A stretch of 64,000 nucleotides of DNA from Larus michahellis (taxonomy: Eukaryota; Chordata; Aves; Charadriiformes; Laridae), in NCBI RefSeq assembly GCF_964199755.1, contig NC_133897.1, forward strand, positions 111,352,037 to 111,416,036. The letters are read 5' to 3'. The notes below the pieces were generated by a model. The model ran no database searches, was not told the origin of the DNA, and saw only the letters and a list, made by a program, of their open reading frames with translations. Position numbers and translations under genes: made by a program. Numbering within the stretch: position 1 is the stretch's first letter; each line of letters begins with the position of its first letter. This document shows, in pieces, positions 48,926-62,640 of the stretch.

Positions 48926-49036
48926 GGTTTAATAAGGCCAAGTGCCGGGACCTGCATTTCGGTCACAACAACCCCAAGCAACGCTACGCTTGGGGAAGAG
49001 TGGCTGGAAAGCTGCCCAGCAGAAAAGGACCTGGGG

Positions 49037-49618
49037 GTGCTGGTGGATGGCCAGCTTAACATGAGCCAGCAGTGTGCCCAGGTGGCCAAGAAGGCCAACA
49101 GCACTCTGGCTTGTATCAGGAATAGCGTGGCCAGCAGGAGCAGGGAAGTGACCGTGCCTCTGTACTCGGCACTGGTGAGGCCTCACCTCGAGTACGGTGT
49201 TCAGTTCTGGGCCCCTCTGTACAAGAGGGACATTGAAGTGCTGGAGCGTGTCCAGAGGAGAGCTACCAGGCTGGTGAGGGGTCTGGAGACCAACTCATAT
49301 GAGGAGAGGCTGAGGGAGCTGGGCATGTTTAGCTTGGAGAAGAGGGGGCTGAGGGGAGACCTCATTGCCCTCTACAACTACCTGGAAGGAGGTTGGAGAG
49401 AGGTGGGTGTTGGCCTCTTCTCCCAGGTGAATAATGACAGGACCAGAGGGAATGGTCTGAAGTTGTGGCAGGGGAGGTTTAGGTTAGATATTAGGAAGAA
49501 TTACTTTACTGAAAGAGTGGTCAGGCACTGGAACAGCCTGCCCAGGGAGGTGGTTGAGTCACCATCCCTAGAGGTGTTTAAGAAACATCTAGATGTGGCA
49601 CTTCAGGGCATGCTCTAG
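49037..49618 (+). pseudogene. CR1 ORF2 C-terminal region
   Basis: A 193-codon open frame in the same frame as 48542-48925, containing [51 protein letters not shown] and [16 protein letters not shown], with a stop at the expected end of ORF2. Between 48925 and 49037 the frame is lost and regained, so at least two compensating indels occurred. Confidence 0.9.
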
Positions 49619-49701
49619 TGGCAGAGATTGTAGGTTGTCTGGTTGGACTTGATGATCTCAAAGGTCCCTTCCAACCATGAAGATTCTATGATTCTATGAT
49701 T

Positions 49702-52700
49702 ATCATTGTTTTAATTAAATCGTGAGCCCGCCCTATAAACTGTAGCATAAGAGGTTGGCAGAGACAGCAGCAAAGTTTGTATTTTTCCCTCCAGTAATGA
49801 AAGTTGTCTCATTACTAATTTAGAAACATAAACACATAAAGCAGGAGGGCGAGGTTTGCAGTTATAACATTTATTAAATAGTTTTATTACAGTCCTAATC
49901 CTGATCCCAGTTTCCAGGCCAATTAGCCTGGTGGCACTGGATGGATGAATGGGAGTAATGGGATGATATGTTCAGCTCAGTGCTCTTGAGCTAGTTGCTT
50001 GGTCACAATTGGGCAAAATGACAGTGTCTTACACTAGGAAAGAGGGCAGTGCTGCTTGTTTCCCTTCTGCCTCACGAGGGGAATGCACGAGCATGAGATG
50101 ACTACAACAAGAGAGAAAACTCGATCATGGTTTTTTCCTTTGTCTTCTTCCAGTTGTGCAGGTGCCTTTCTTCACCCTATGGCCAGGCTGCAACTTTCAG
50201 TCTGGGGCACAAAGGAGGAGAAAAAATCCTGCTTCGTACACAATTGACCCACAAACTGTTGAACTGAAAGAAACAGAATAACACATAACGTGAAGTATCC
50301 CCCAGCAGGATTCAAACAGTCTGCTTTTCCAGCTCTCCATTCATTTTAAAAGCCCATTGCACTCCCAGGAAATCTGTTGTTGGATTAAGATGAGTGTTTT
50401 CAGGTATTTCATGTCTAATGGCGTTCTACAGCTGAGACTGTCTTTGGGAAATTCCTACCCTGCGTTTACTGTGTTTCCACTCGCTTCCAGTTTGAGAAAA
50501 AAGGCTGAGACATAATGATTATTTTCATTCATTCTCTTTTAAGTCCCTTAGGAGGAAAAAAAGTCTAAATCAGAATATTTTAACACTACAGAAAGAATTT
50601 GGAGGAAATCATCATACAGGGGAAGAATTTCTCCAGAGTCCCCAGTAATGACTGGCTTTTATTTTCTCGCCTAATCATAGGTTGTATAATAGTGTATGTA
50701 AAATGAAGATCAGCATATTACCATTCATACAACTGGCAATTAATTTGGCCCTTTAAAGTTCTCCTCGACTTTCAACTTGCCTAGAAGGAGAAAAATGTCC
50801 CGTCAGAGGACATCTGGATCATGCATCTTCCTTCCAAACATCCAAACATGCCTGCTGCATGAAGATTCATGATGCTTATTTATGCATTTGCCAGTCAACT
50901 TCTTTAGCGAAGTCTTTGTATCACACCAACCCTCACAGCTCCTCCCTGTGCCAAAGCCACAAAAAGTCAAGGTGTTGGTAACTCCTAATGGCACCGCAAT
51001 CCCTGCTCTGCAGAGAAATTGGCAAAACAGTCTGCACCAGGGGAACTCAAATGAGTTTTAAGAGGACCCACTAAAAAAAAACTGAGTAAACAGAAACTTG
51101 CACTGTAAAAGCACTAGCAAGTAGACATCTGCTTGAAAATAATTCTTAACCAGCTAGATATTCAGACATCATAGATGTTAGTATTAAACAGGAATATCTG
51201 CTCAAACTAAGTTAAACATTAAATGTACACTTGAAAACTTCAGAACTGCGCTTGAACCTATAATTAAACACTTTCTTTTATTTCTAAATTTATCCCAAAG
51301 AAGTTCTCCCATCACAATCAGGAATTATTCTATCATTCATCTTTTACAATTTTATTTACACAGTTTATCATCCTGGTGGTTGAATGGATGCCTAAAATGA
51401 CAACTCATCCTTTTACTTGTGGGAGTTTAAAAATTAACATTGACTGGCATAAATTTAGGGTCATTTTTATTATTCCCTTGTATTTTACCTCCTCCAAATT
51501 TTGTAATTCATTGCTACCTACACTAAATATTTTGAAGGCAGCAAAAATGCACAAATAGCAGTAACCGTAATCAACGCAAAACTAAATAAGGTTAATCGTG
51601 GTTGATTCCAATAAGGTTAAACAATTCCAGGAAATTAGCTGATGAATTAAATGTGTCATGTCACTGCTAGATCTGGATGAATTAATTTTAACATAAATTA
51701 TTCCATGAGCTTAATTCTTCTTTCTGTTTTTTTATCAATTAATTATACCCTCAACACTTCTCAGTTGAAGGAAAATTTTGTACAAAGCTACTTCACAGTT
51801 CAGGCTGTTCACTTGTACTGTGATTGCTGATTCAGTTCTTGTGTTAACCTTTGTATAGTTCTGATGTTCTGGTCTTCACTTCATCTCCTGAAATCTTCTA
51901 GCATGAACCTCCACATTTATAAACGTAGGCAAACTTCTTTTGGACCATGTTAATTTACCCCTTAAGAAGAACAGAGTTATCGCTCTTCATTAGCTTTCTT
52001 GGGAAAGAGACCTGAACATTTTCCAACTTTCCATTAAAATTATTTCAAAATTTTAAGACCAGAACAGATTAACATGCTCAACGAGTCTGACTTCAATAAT
52101 AAAGGCCATAAGAATCTCAGCCTGTGATTTCTGCATCAAAATCATTGAGGTATTAATTCCTCACTACTAGCAACTCAGTTTCAGCAAGTTCTTGCCACAA
52201 CTGTTTCCACAGCCTCTCAATTTATTGTGTTAATACAATAGAGACACCAGACATGAAAATTCACATATCCACGTCTGATGAAGAATTTACTTCATTGATA
52301 GTAGCTACACAATCCCTTTACTTACGTTTTCTTGCTTAATTCTAGCTCAAAAATGAAATACGTGCACACTGCATGAAGAAGGGACAGAGATTAATGACAC
52401 TTTACAAAAATAAATGACATGGAGAGTCATCTAATACCATTAGGCACTTAAATCTGTCAAGTACGGAATATGGAGACAATGATCCAGCTAAGCACTTTAC
52501 TCAGGGTACATCCTGCGTTGGACCACAGTGTGGAGATCTGTGAAGCAGCCCTAAACAAGCTGGCACCAAGACTAAGTAGGAAAACGGGCACTGGCACTGC
52601 TGTCAGCGGCTGGCTTAGCCTGAATACAATACCATATTTAGTTGGCGAGATTACCTGGGAGCCTCAAGTCAGTCCTTGCGCCATATTTTCCTTTGTTATG

Positions 52701-55700
52701 CAGGGATATTGCATCTAGTCATGGGATCTCTAGCACCATCCTCTTACCCCAGAGTCATCAAGTATGCCAACAGTCCTGCAGATTTCGGAAAGACAGTTTG
52801 CACTTGCAAAGAGCAGACTGTTCTTATGTATTTGCTTGAATTGGAGACTAAATCAAGAATGCTGGCATAAAGTTAATGAACAGCAGGTGCCAGTCAGCTA
52901 TGGATCTTTTCAAAGGAAAACCTGCAAACTGAAAAAGATGCCCTCAAACCATCTGACTGCAGACAGACTAAGGGGATTTTAGACCAGATGGCTATGTATA
53001 GGCTGAGTAATCAAAGACTGCAGCCTTGGTAAAACTTTTAAACTTTTATTTTAAAAAGCTTTACTTGTTTTCATCCATCACTGATTTTCTTTTTCCCACA
53101 GGACGAACTCATTTAAAGTCTATTCTGTTTCTGCAGTGCCGAGGCAGTGTTGCTGTGGGAGGCACAAGCAGTGCTTACCACTAGCTGCTATGGAAGTCTG
53201 TGGTTTTACTTAAAGAAGAAGTTCTCAGAAGTTCTCAGTACTACTAGACTGGAGCAGAAGGTTGGTGAAAGAGTAAAACTGGAAAGAGAACCATTATAAC
53301 TGCAACAAAAAACTGCCTCATCAGCAGCACAAGCAATAGGAAACAGCGGTAGAGGGTCACTGACAGCAAACCAGCAATAGACCTAATGCCCCCAACAAAT
53401 TGGCAGTCAAATGTGCCTTAGTAGAGAAGTGGAAAAGATTTTTAAGTGATTCCTACCCTATACAAGAAAAATAATTTTGGTAGAATAAAAATTATTTCCA
53501 TTGGTTTTATAAATACCTCAAGTTGTATCAAAACATTAGCTTAAAAATGTGGATCTCATTAACAAATCTCCATCTAATTTCCATGTATTTGTACATTTCA
53601 AGAGGAAGAAATGACGTTTCGTATTCTAACTTCCCTATTTTACAGACAATTTTCTAACTCCCTCAGAAAATAACAGGAAGAATTTGACACGGGCTTCTGT
53701 CTTCGTCTTGTTTGTGGTTTTGCCAAGGCATTTGCATAACAAATAACGTTTTTAGACTACCAGTGTCCTTTCTAAGTCCTTGAGCTACAATCTGAGCATC
53801 CTTCCCTCTGGGACTACTGAGCCCCACACTACAGACCAAAACTGAAAGAAGGTGTGTGTAAATGCTGGTATAGGAGTACTTGGTAGGAATTCCAGTGGCA
53901 AAATCATTAAGTTTAAGAATAAATCGTTTGTCAAGTTGAATTACATTCGTTACTTCAATCTAGAGGTACTTTGCTCTATCTTTTTACTAGCGATATGCTG
54001 CCTCTGCCTTACAAAGTTTCCCTGTCTGAAAAGTATTTTAAATGAAAGCAGGTATTACATTGAAAGCACACTTAAATTAAAACATCCATAGGAAAATGCA
54101 GAAACCCATGAAGCACAGCTTTTAAAGTGTGCTTCCCTTGTGGCCTGGTTTATTAGAAAAGCAAGGCCAGCCTAATAAAAACTTACCTGACCTAGCAGCT
54201 GAGTCTATTGCTAACATCCAAGTCAGTAGCGATGAATATGACACGCTTAAGCCTTGGAATCTTATTGACTGTGACTGTTTCAGTTAATTAATAAAGAAAA
54301 TTAGTTGTATTTGGTTTGTTATCAGAGGACAATCCGAAGCAGTACAAGCATTTCAGAGGACTAAAGATGCATTAGGAGGACTTACTAGTGTGCAAAGTGC
54401 TCTCAAACAGTTTGAAAAAGCCTCCAGACACTTTCACGTCCTGCAAGCCACAGTGTCCCACTCCCTATCCTTAACCTGTGTTTTAGCAATGTTTATTTAT
54501 TTATTCAAGCTCCATTCATTGCAGTGATCATAGCTGCTGCGTCAGCTTTTCATGTTGCAAAGAGATTCTGGATCTGTTACTAACATGCCACTCACAGGCC
54601 ACCAGCTACAGTCCAGAAATTAGGGGAAAAAGAAGGGGAAAAAAAAAAAAAAAGAATACACCCAATTGTCTTTATCCCCTGAGAGAGCAACCTCACCAGC
54701 AAACAGTGCACTGGTATGTGAATACTCTTGTGCTTTCACTGTGTCGGGGCTCCAGGACAGAGGAGGAAAAGTCAGGGATGGAAATCCACTTTTTGAGAGC
54801 AGGAGATGCCCTGCCTGCCCTTGCAGCCCAGCGGGAACTCCAGAGCCACAGCTAGTACCACAGCACAGGCCATAACCCCTTTTCTTAGAGCTGGTACAGG
54901 AGGAAGCTAAGTTTGGGACTATCCCACCACTCTATGTTACACCGTAGATGTCTTTTTGGTGTCTTGAAGCCCAGCTCTTCAGGTTGTGTGGTGACTCCAG
55001 AGAAGTGCTACTTAACCACAAAGGGACAAAATCAGTGTTTTAGAGCTCTACTTTCAAAAACTCTCATCTTTAGCTCTCTGCCTTCACCCTCAGGGTGATG
55101 CTATGCCTCTGCAAGCTATCTTGCAGCAATGGTTTGAGATTTCATTCATTAGTGTTTGCAAAATACTTTGAGACTCTCAGAAGGGAGATGCTACTGAATT
55201 CTAAATATCTGCTTAATTAGCTCTGTTCAGAAGTTGTTTTGCCCAGTCAAGCTGAAAGATCAAAAATATCACAGAAAGATAAACTGCAGAACAAAACAAA
55301 ACATAAATCAATTTGGAGATGTTTAAATAGCTCCTTCTTTCTCTATGGAGAAGTCTTATTATATCTCTTCCCAAGTGCATGACTGTCAGGGCCTCAGGGA
55401 CACCCCACTCCCAGGGCCGGAGTGCTGGTGGGGGGACCTGCTGCGGACACTGGTGACCTAGGACAAGGTCTGGGAGCTGCCTCCACAAGGCCTCTCCTCT
55501 CTCAACTCCATTAGTTCACCACGGATTTCCTTCATTATTATTAGCTCTATTCTTGTCATTAGATGCTTTTTTTCACAGCACTAACAACACTGGCACTTCA
55601 CTGGCCATTCAGCAAAGTTTTAAAGTAAGTGTAATTCCAGGTGTCCAGCCTCCCTGGATCTTCGCTCTGGTTCTTCCCTGAGCATTAAACCTTTCATTAT

Positions 55701-58700
55701 TCAATCCAGTTATTTATTACCCTATTTATAAATTCAGTACAAACTTCTAACTGACATTTTCAATGAAAGGTCATCTGAAATGCACACGGTGTTCCTTGTA
55801 TCGCCTCTGCCTTCCTCTCTAAAGGTCCACCAGAGCTAATGTTGTACTCGCCATCTATTTACTCATTACGTTGTGCAATAGGCCTTTGATCCCCCGCTTG
55901 TCTGTATGCCAGGGTTGTCTCCTATGAGGTAGCTCCAGGGTGGCTTGGCTTTCCTCTTTTCCATTCCCTTCTAATTAAGCTAGACATGTTTTCAATATCC
56001 CCCGCTCTAAATACAGTTCCAGTGTATTGCTTAAAATGCCACAGCTAGGTTCAGTTATTAATCACACATGACTGGAGCACCAGGCATTCGGCCAACAAAA
56101 CCAAGATGCTGAATGAGGAGCTAGGAGCCTAAATCCACCTGTCCCTTTTTGTACCTAAAGTCCTTATACCTTCCAGTTTTCTGGAAGCTGAGCACCTCTG
56201 CTTTGGGCATCAGAGGCACCGAGAGCTATAGACCACAGATACTTTTTAAAAATAAGTCCAGTCAAAATCTGAAAAGATGCTTCTCCACTTGTTTCCCTAG
56301 AGAGACCGTCAGACTTTCCCAGAGTGTAACTAAAATAGTGGGCTACATACCAAATACCATTTTTTTCTTTGCAAAGTTTTCCTTCAAAAATCAACCTCCA
56401 GATTCAGAGATGGCCACACCAATATCCCTTTTCATAGAGAAAACCTGAATATTTAGCAGCTTCACTGAGAGATGAAAGACCTGGACTTCACTCAAGGACT
56501 TACCTCCTACCTCCTCATTTTTTATGCACTTTATGCAGGGACATGAACTGTCATTGGAACCGCACTTGAAATTCAAGTGATTCATCTCTTTCCTCTGCCA
56601 TTTGAAAGAAGAGCTTTTTAAGCACCTGTTTTACAAACTGTGATTACCAAGCAGGCCACTTAAGCCTAGGAGAAGCTGAAGGTTTAACCTACCTTTTCCA
56701 AGTCAGTTAAGCAGGTTCCCTACAAACTGACTTTGTAGAGACCCCCAGTCAGAGAACTAGATCCTGGGGGCCCCCTGTGCACAGCTGACAGGTTCTTGGT
56801 CTGAGGAACATGAGAAATAAATGTTGACACACTGATTTTCCACTAATGTTTTTTCCTTTCTAAGGAGGAAGGAGATAGAGAGCTACCACGTCCTGGATTC
56901 CTACTATATATCTTGGTGGGGAGATGTCTTACAAGACACTTCAGTGAAATGGAATTCAGTCACACCTGGTGACGTCTTGCACGCAGACTTTTGGTCAAGT
57001 TTCCAGCACTCACTGACTCTCTTTCTCTAAAACTGAATTTGGCACATTTGTCTGCCAGGATATTTTTTAGTACAGCCCAGTCCTCACCACAGGAAAAGGC
57101 TATTCATCTTCATCCTCTGTGAGAGAGAAGTGTGAACATAACACAGATTTAAAATGCTTCCTTCCCCAAGCTCCACCACTTATCTACCACTCTATGAGCA
57201 TAGGGCAGGAATCTCCTCTCCTTGTTATAGCCAGGGCTCTTTATGTCCTATGGGAAAAACTTTTGGGAAAGAGCTACTTTTGGTTTCAGTGATGTATCTC
57301 TGAGCAGAGGTCAATGTTGGCAATACTAATAATTGTGTTGTTATAGATTTAAAACAAAGTTTAAGTGTAGGAGTATTTCCTGCTACCCTTTGAAAGGAAG
57401 AATATCCTGGACAGATTCCTCTGACTTTAAAAAGCACAAGGAATCTGTGAAGCAGAAATAATAGTAAGGTCTAGGTAATGCTATCCCAGCACTATGAACT
57501 GCTGCGATACAGAAATTCAGGGATTTTGGTCCTGACTCAAAACACACGCAAAGCTTTTCAGAAAGCAGTTCAGAGCAAAGCTGTGAAAAAACAATAATAC
57601 ATAATGCAAAGACGATAGGTATTCCTAGGGTCATTTTTCAGGATATAGGCACAAAGCTTCCATGAAAGATACAAAAGACAATGAAAAAGCTGATTTACCA
57701 GCAACACCACTTATTGCTTGCCAAAAGTAACTGTGTCCTGTTAAAAACTGGCAAACTAGAAGAGAAAAAAGAATCCCATTTTCTTTGTGGGTTTTTGTTT
57801 TGTTTCGTTACTGTTAATTAAGGCATTTATGCAACAGGGCACCAAAAAAGTTCATTTGGTGCCTTTGAAAATCATCTGGAGCCAGCATACAAAGCTTATA
57901 GTTCCAATTCTCGTCTTGCTTTAATCAGGTGTAAAACCAGCCTAATTGAAAGGAGACGAGTGATGAATCACCATCTGGAAGTAGCTGCACAAATCACATT
58001 CTTACCGCCCTTCTCAAAGAAACAATGTGCTTCTGGAAGAAGTTTGTGTCTGAACTTGAGGTCCCTAATCCTCAGCTGCCCAGAGCTTGTCTAGGACACA
58101 CTGCAAGGCCCTTCCAGCCTCTGTGGCCAAGCTTACTGCCCATCAGAGGTAGGGAGATGGAAGCTGTGTCCATCAGATGAGTTCTGCCATGGAGCTGGTA
58201 TACAGCTAAGGCAGGTACTTGGACCTGGAAACACAGAAGCACTCCTAAGCACCATGTTTTTGGCATATGTTTTGCATGGCAATGTATCACCAAAGCCCTC
58301 ACCATTGAAAATGTAAACATATTTAGAGAACAGAGAGTATGTGTTCCTATGAGCACTTGCAGAGAGAGAACTCTTAGAGATCTTGAAATTTTCCAAATTA
58401 TGGAGCATGCTGTACTAAATGAAAGTATTTTGTTACATACTGCTAACAAAATAATAGAGAACAAAACACGCAGCATCGTCTGGCACTGTGGAAATTTAGT
58501 TTTCATCTATATACAGATTATCATATGCTTATCTGGTCCTCCCCTGATTCAGCAAGAATATAGTAGATCTAGGAAAACAACATAAGGACAACGAGGTATG
58601 AAAATACCAGTAGAGATTAAATAGGCTAGGATTCTTGTCTGGAAAAAAGAAACTTTATAGGGGAATATAAGGGAGTAGGATAACAAATCGCAGAGGGAAA

Positions 58701-61224
58701 GTGAGTGGAGACCAGTTATTTCTCTTCTTGACAACATAAGGCATCAGGGGCACTGAAGAAAACTTCCAAGCAGGTGCTTTATAAGAATAAAAAAATAATT
58801 TTTCTGCACAATGAATCTAATCTGTGAAATTTACTGTCACGAGATGTTGCAGATGAGTATGAAGAGATCCAAAAGTGATTACATAAATTCTTCTGAGAAA
58901 CATTCATTGAGAACTATCAGTCACAAAACTGTAAATATAACCTCCTGCCCAAAAAGTCCCTAAACCATAGTTTGCTGGAAGCTGTAAGGGTATTTCAGAG
59001 GATTACCATGCACATGTCCAGACTTTGTATAATTCCCCTGAACAGCTGCTCATTATTTTGATGGAGATCCTTCACTCTCAGTGCTCAACATGGCCAATCA
59101 CATGTTCTTCAGGTTTTTTAGGCCAGCAGCTCAAGAAGAAACTGTTCTAGGGATAGTGCTTAAGGACCATAAGAATTTAAATTTTACTAGTGTGACAGGT
59201 GCTTGGGGTATGCTTTGTTCTGTCACACTAATTCACTATAATTTTCAAAATCTCAGGATGCAAAAAGCACTTGAAGTTTTTTTTCTTCTCCTTCAGTTTT
59301 AGACTGTTGCTAGTTTGTTCACAGGGGGAGGAAATACGTGAGAAACAAGCTGCAAATTGGAAAGTAGTGTAACAAATAACTGGATGACAAAGAGCAGAAA
59401 GGTTAGAAAAAAGGAAACTATGTATCCTCACATTTCGTTTGTGATGTCATTTGTGACTGTAGTCTGTATTTGGGAGTAAGAACTCACATACATGTAGGCA
59501 CGTATGTAGGTATAGAGACACACATACATACCTCAGATTCTCCTTTTCTCTCCTGTATGAAGAACAAACTGGATCCAAGATGGACACAGCTCAGGTTGTA
59601 ATACATGGTAAGATTAGAAAAGAAAGGAGAGCATCCCACCTGGAGATAAACTAGCACAGAGACTTATACAGACATCTCCACTGTAGCCTGCATGACTATC
59701 CATCCCTGATGTGGGGATGCCCACTTCCACATCCATGTTCCCATACCTTTTTCACCCACCCTGTCTAATGGGAAGGGCACTGCACATGCAAACGAACACA
59801 GCTGAAATCTGGGACCATCCATTGCAATCCCTGAGCACAGCAGTGGTCGCCACGAGTTGGTCTTCTGTGCAAGAAGCTAACCAGCAACAGAAGAAAGATT
59901 TACTGCAAGAGAGGCAGGAGAGTCCCCAACAAGGCTTTGGAGACAAAGCAGAGTCCTTTGAGATTTCAGAGAGCAGACTGTGTAAGCGAGTTGCTTGCTT
60001 TCCCACAGATGTGTAAGCCTTTTCTGCCTTCTTAAAGTTTGTGCGTGCAAGGAATTCCTGGGGTTTCAGCAGTCATTTTGCACAGAATTCCTGGCAAATG
60101 CAACTAAAGTCTCCAGAGAGCCACTCAAAGAAGGTTTTCTAAGAGGAAAAGCCTAAGAAGTAGGACTGTGCAATCCACCCTCAAAAGGGATTTGGATACT
60201 GGTTGCACGGAGGGTGCAGGCTGAAAGCAGTCACCCCTCCCAGCCCAGACGCAGAGGCAGTAGTACTCAGTAGTTAGAGTCCTTTGTGATGGACTTGTGC
60301 CTATTTGGGAAGCAGGATCATAAAGCCTAGGATCATAAATAACCTCTTTACTCCATTCAGTTATGATTTTTTTGCATCATAGAAGACGCTAAGGCTCTTG
60401 GAAAACTATTTCCAAGTACATTATTGTGGCCTTGGCCTGGAGATTCAGATTTTCCTAGTGCTAGTATAGGAGCACGCTGGATATGGAATTATCCAGGCAA
60501 TGCCGTCATTTGCAAAAACCAACCTTATGCTTCAATCTACTAAAGCATGCAAAACTTAGAGCAACGTATGAAGTACTTTAGTGTAATCTGGAGACAGTGC
60601 AACTTGCCCACCATCAGCCACCCTTTGCATTATTATAGACCAGAGAATCCAGTCTTCTGCTTCACTAGATGAAGTTCTGGAGCAGCAGCAATGTTGGGTT
60701 GGTTTTCTTTAATATTCTCCCTGGTCTTACTAGCCTACTTAAAATTCATATGAGTTTATAGAAGTTGACCCCACCTGCAACAGGAATGACTTCAGAATAA
60801 TTTCATATTAAAAACTTTAAAATAGTTACACACAAGTTAGAAGCAGTGATATCTTCAGTCATCAAAGCAGAAGCAGGCAATAGAAGTTGGGTTTGGAGCT
60901 CTAGGACAGAAATAGTGTGATTTAAGCTTCTTTCCAATGACAGACACCAAACCGTAAATGACTGGCAGTGTAAGCAGGAGTAGTATCATTAGCTGTGGAG
61001 ACAAGGTGCAGTGACAGCCTAGCAGCTAATTTTTTCATGACTGTCTTTTGACAGCAAATTTCATACTCACACAATGCTTGCTTGTCCCAATTTATCAGAA
61101 TAGTTAGGGTTTTCCAAGGTCTGGTAGAAGTGAAAGCATGTTAAGTGTTGCTTTTATTCTGGAGCTGAACAGGAGAAAGAAACAGATTAAAACATGTCAT
61201 GGCCTCACAGAGACATGTATTTTT
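49702..61224. other. Long non-coding stretch
   Basis: About 11.5 kb in which no coding region, RNA gene or known mobile element was recognised. It includes an oligo(A) run at about 54640, AT-rich sequence with TAATTA-type words at 51590-51760, and a mixed stretch at 55500-56080 that could be conserved non-coding DNA. Open frames are all short and featureless. Confidence 0.5.
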
Positions 61225-61328
61225 TATATATATATAATATATATATAGTGTATATATATACTATATATATATAAACAGATTTTTTTTACACTACATATAT
61301 ATAGTGTATACACTTTATATAGTGTAAA
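61225..61328. repeat. AT-rich tract with overlapping inverted repeats
   Basis: (TA)n runs broken by AGTGT/ACACT words form several palindromes. One pairs TTTACACTA at 61285-61293 with TAGTGTAAA at 61320-61328; another centres on about 61257 in TAGTGTATATATATACTA. It could form a cruciform in single-stranded or supercoiled DNA. Confidence 0.8.
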
Positions 61329-62359
61329 CAACTTCATTTTTTTTGCAGGAACTCTTCTATCCTGTTCTTGAAAATACTTTCGTTTCCCCCTTAAGCTGTT
61401 TTCCCTCCCCATCTGTAAAGTTTATAGTGAGGATGTGATGCTGACACCTAGAGGAACATAGGTATGAATGTAAATACATTGTATTAGTCTGCAATTCTCT
61501 TTCAGAATGTGTTTCTTAATAAGGCATCTGTTTAAATTGGGAAGTGACAGCCTCTAATGCAATATTCCCTCTGTGAATAATCTATAAGGTTAGCACATTA
61601 CAATGAATAACACACATTACAATGAATAACCAATAATAGTGGGTTTTCCAGCAATCCATTTTAATAGTTTCTTCATATGTCTGTGTTTATACATCAAATA
61701 AACTTCCAACAAAAAAGTAATGTACAATTCAAGAAAATACCCAAAGCTATTACAGTTTTGGCTTCCTCTTTGTTGATCTACAATTATGTAGAAGACTGTC
61801 TTATTTGCAATAACCAGTGAAGATTTAATGATTTATTTACAACATCAGCTGGTGCCTTCCACTATGCAATTGAACTGTCTCCTTTTGCTACTTGCATTCA
61901 TAGTAGCAAGAGCCCACTGTTAGGTGCTTTTTATGGATAGGGTTTAGAAGTGGACTGAAACAGGCAAGATTCTCACTACTGACTACAAACATAGCTCTGA
62001 AATCCCATTTTCGGATACAGCTGAAGGAAGATTCCAGTGCCTGGTGCACTGATATAAACATGATATTTACAGTCGACATAATATGGTGTCTCCACTGAGA
62101 ATAACATTCCCACTCATGTCAGAGGGAGATATGTGCAAGCTGGAGGCAGTATATATTTTAAGGTGCAGCAGAGAAAAGGTATAGTTCTGGTGCTAAAGAT
62201 GCACCTTACTTATCCTGCCAGAAAACTCCAAAGCAAGTGATGACACAAAGTATGCTATCTTTCTAAATGTGTGGAGGGGAATGTTTTACAGTTCTTCTTA
62301 CATAAGAGATTAAATTTGAGGGAAAAATTGATAATTTTATCATAATACACAAACTGTTT
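61329..62359. other. AT-rich non-coding stretch
   Basis: No supported gene. A 19-base unit CACATTACAATGAATAACA is repeated twice in tandem at 61594-61631. Confidence 0.55.
61594..61631. repeat. 19-bp tandem duplication
   Basis: Two adjacent units CACATTACAATGAATAAC plus A or C, with a single difference at the last base. Confidence 0.85.
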
Positions 62360-62640
62360 CATAGAATCACAGAATAACTTGGGTTGGAAGGGAGCTGTGG
62401 AGATCATCGATTCCTAACCGTTCAAAGCAGGGACAACTTCAAAGTTAGAGTCCGCTTTCAACTTAGAGCAGGCTGTTCGAGGCTGTGTTCAGTCAAGTTC
62501 TGGATATCGCCAAGGATGGAAATTGCACAAGCACTGGGCCCCTGTTCCCATGTTGAACCACCTTTATGGTAAAAAGATTTTCCTACATCTGGACAGGTCT
62601 TCCACCTTGAAGGTGTAACCTAAGGCCCAATGAATCAATC
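62360..62640 (-). mobile_element. Old, diverged CR1 3'-end fragment
   Basis: CATAGAATCACAGAATAACT, GGGTTGGAAGGGAGCTGTGG and AGATCATCGATTCC mark the reverse complement of a CR1 3' end. Further in, GCAGGGACAACTTC and the TCGCCAAGGATGGAAATTGC and ACAGGTCTTCCACCTTGAAG regions are only loosely CR1-like, so it is an old copy. The inner boundary is approximate. Confidence 0.85.

Larger units (their letters stand above)
48527..49701 (+). mobile_element. CR1 LINE, 5'-truncated, best-preserved copy in the window
   Basis: Begins inside the reverse transcriptase at GGGGAAGGCTGTGGATGTTG and runs to a complete 3' end: GATGATCTCAAAGGTCCCTT, CCAACC and terminal GATTCTATGATTCTATGATT. It is the full-length comparator for the interrupted copy at 4557-6722. 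Its GC content is well above its surroundings. The intact 3' octamers and long open frames suggest a younger insertion than the other CR1 pieces here. Confidence 0.97.
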
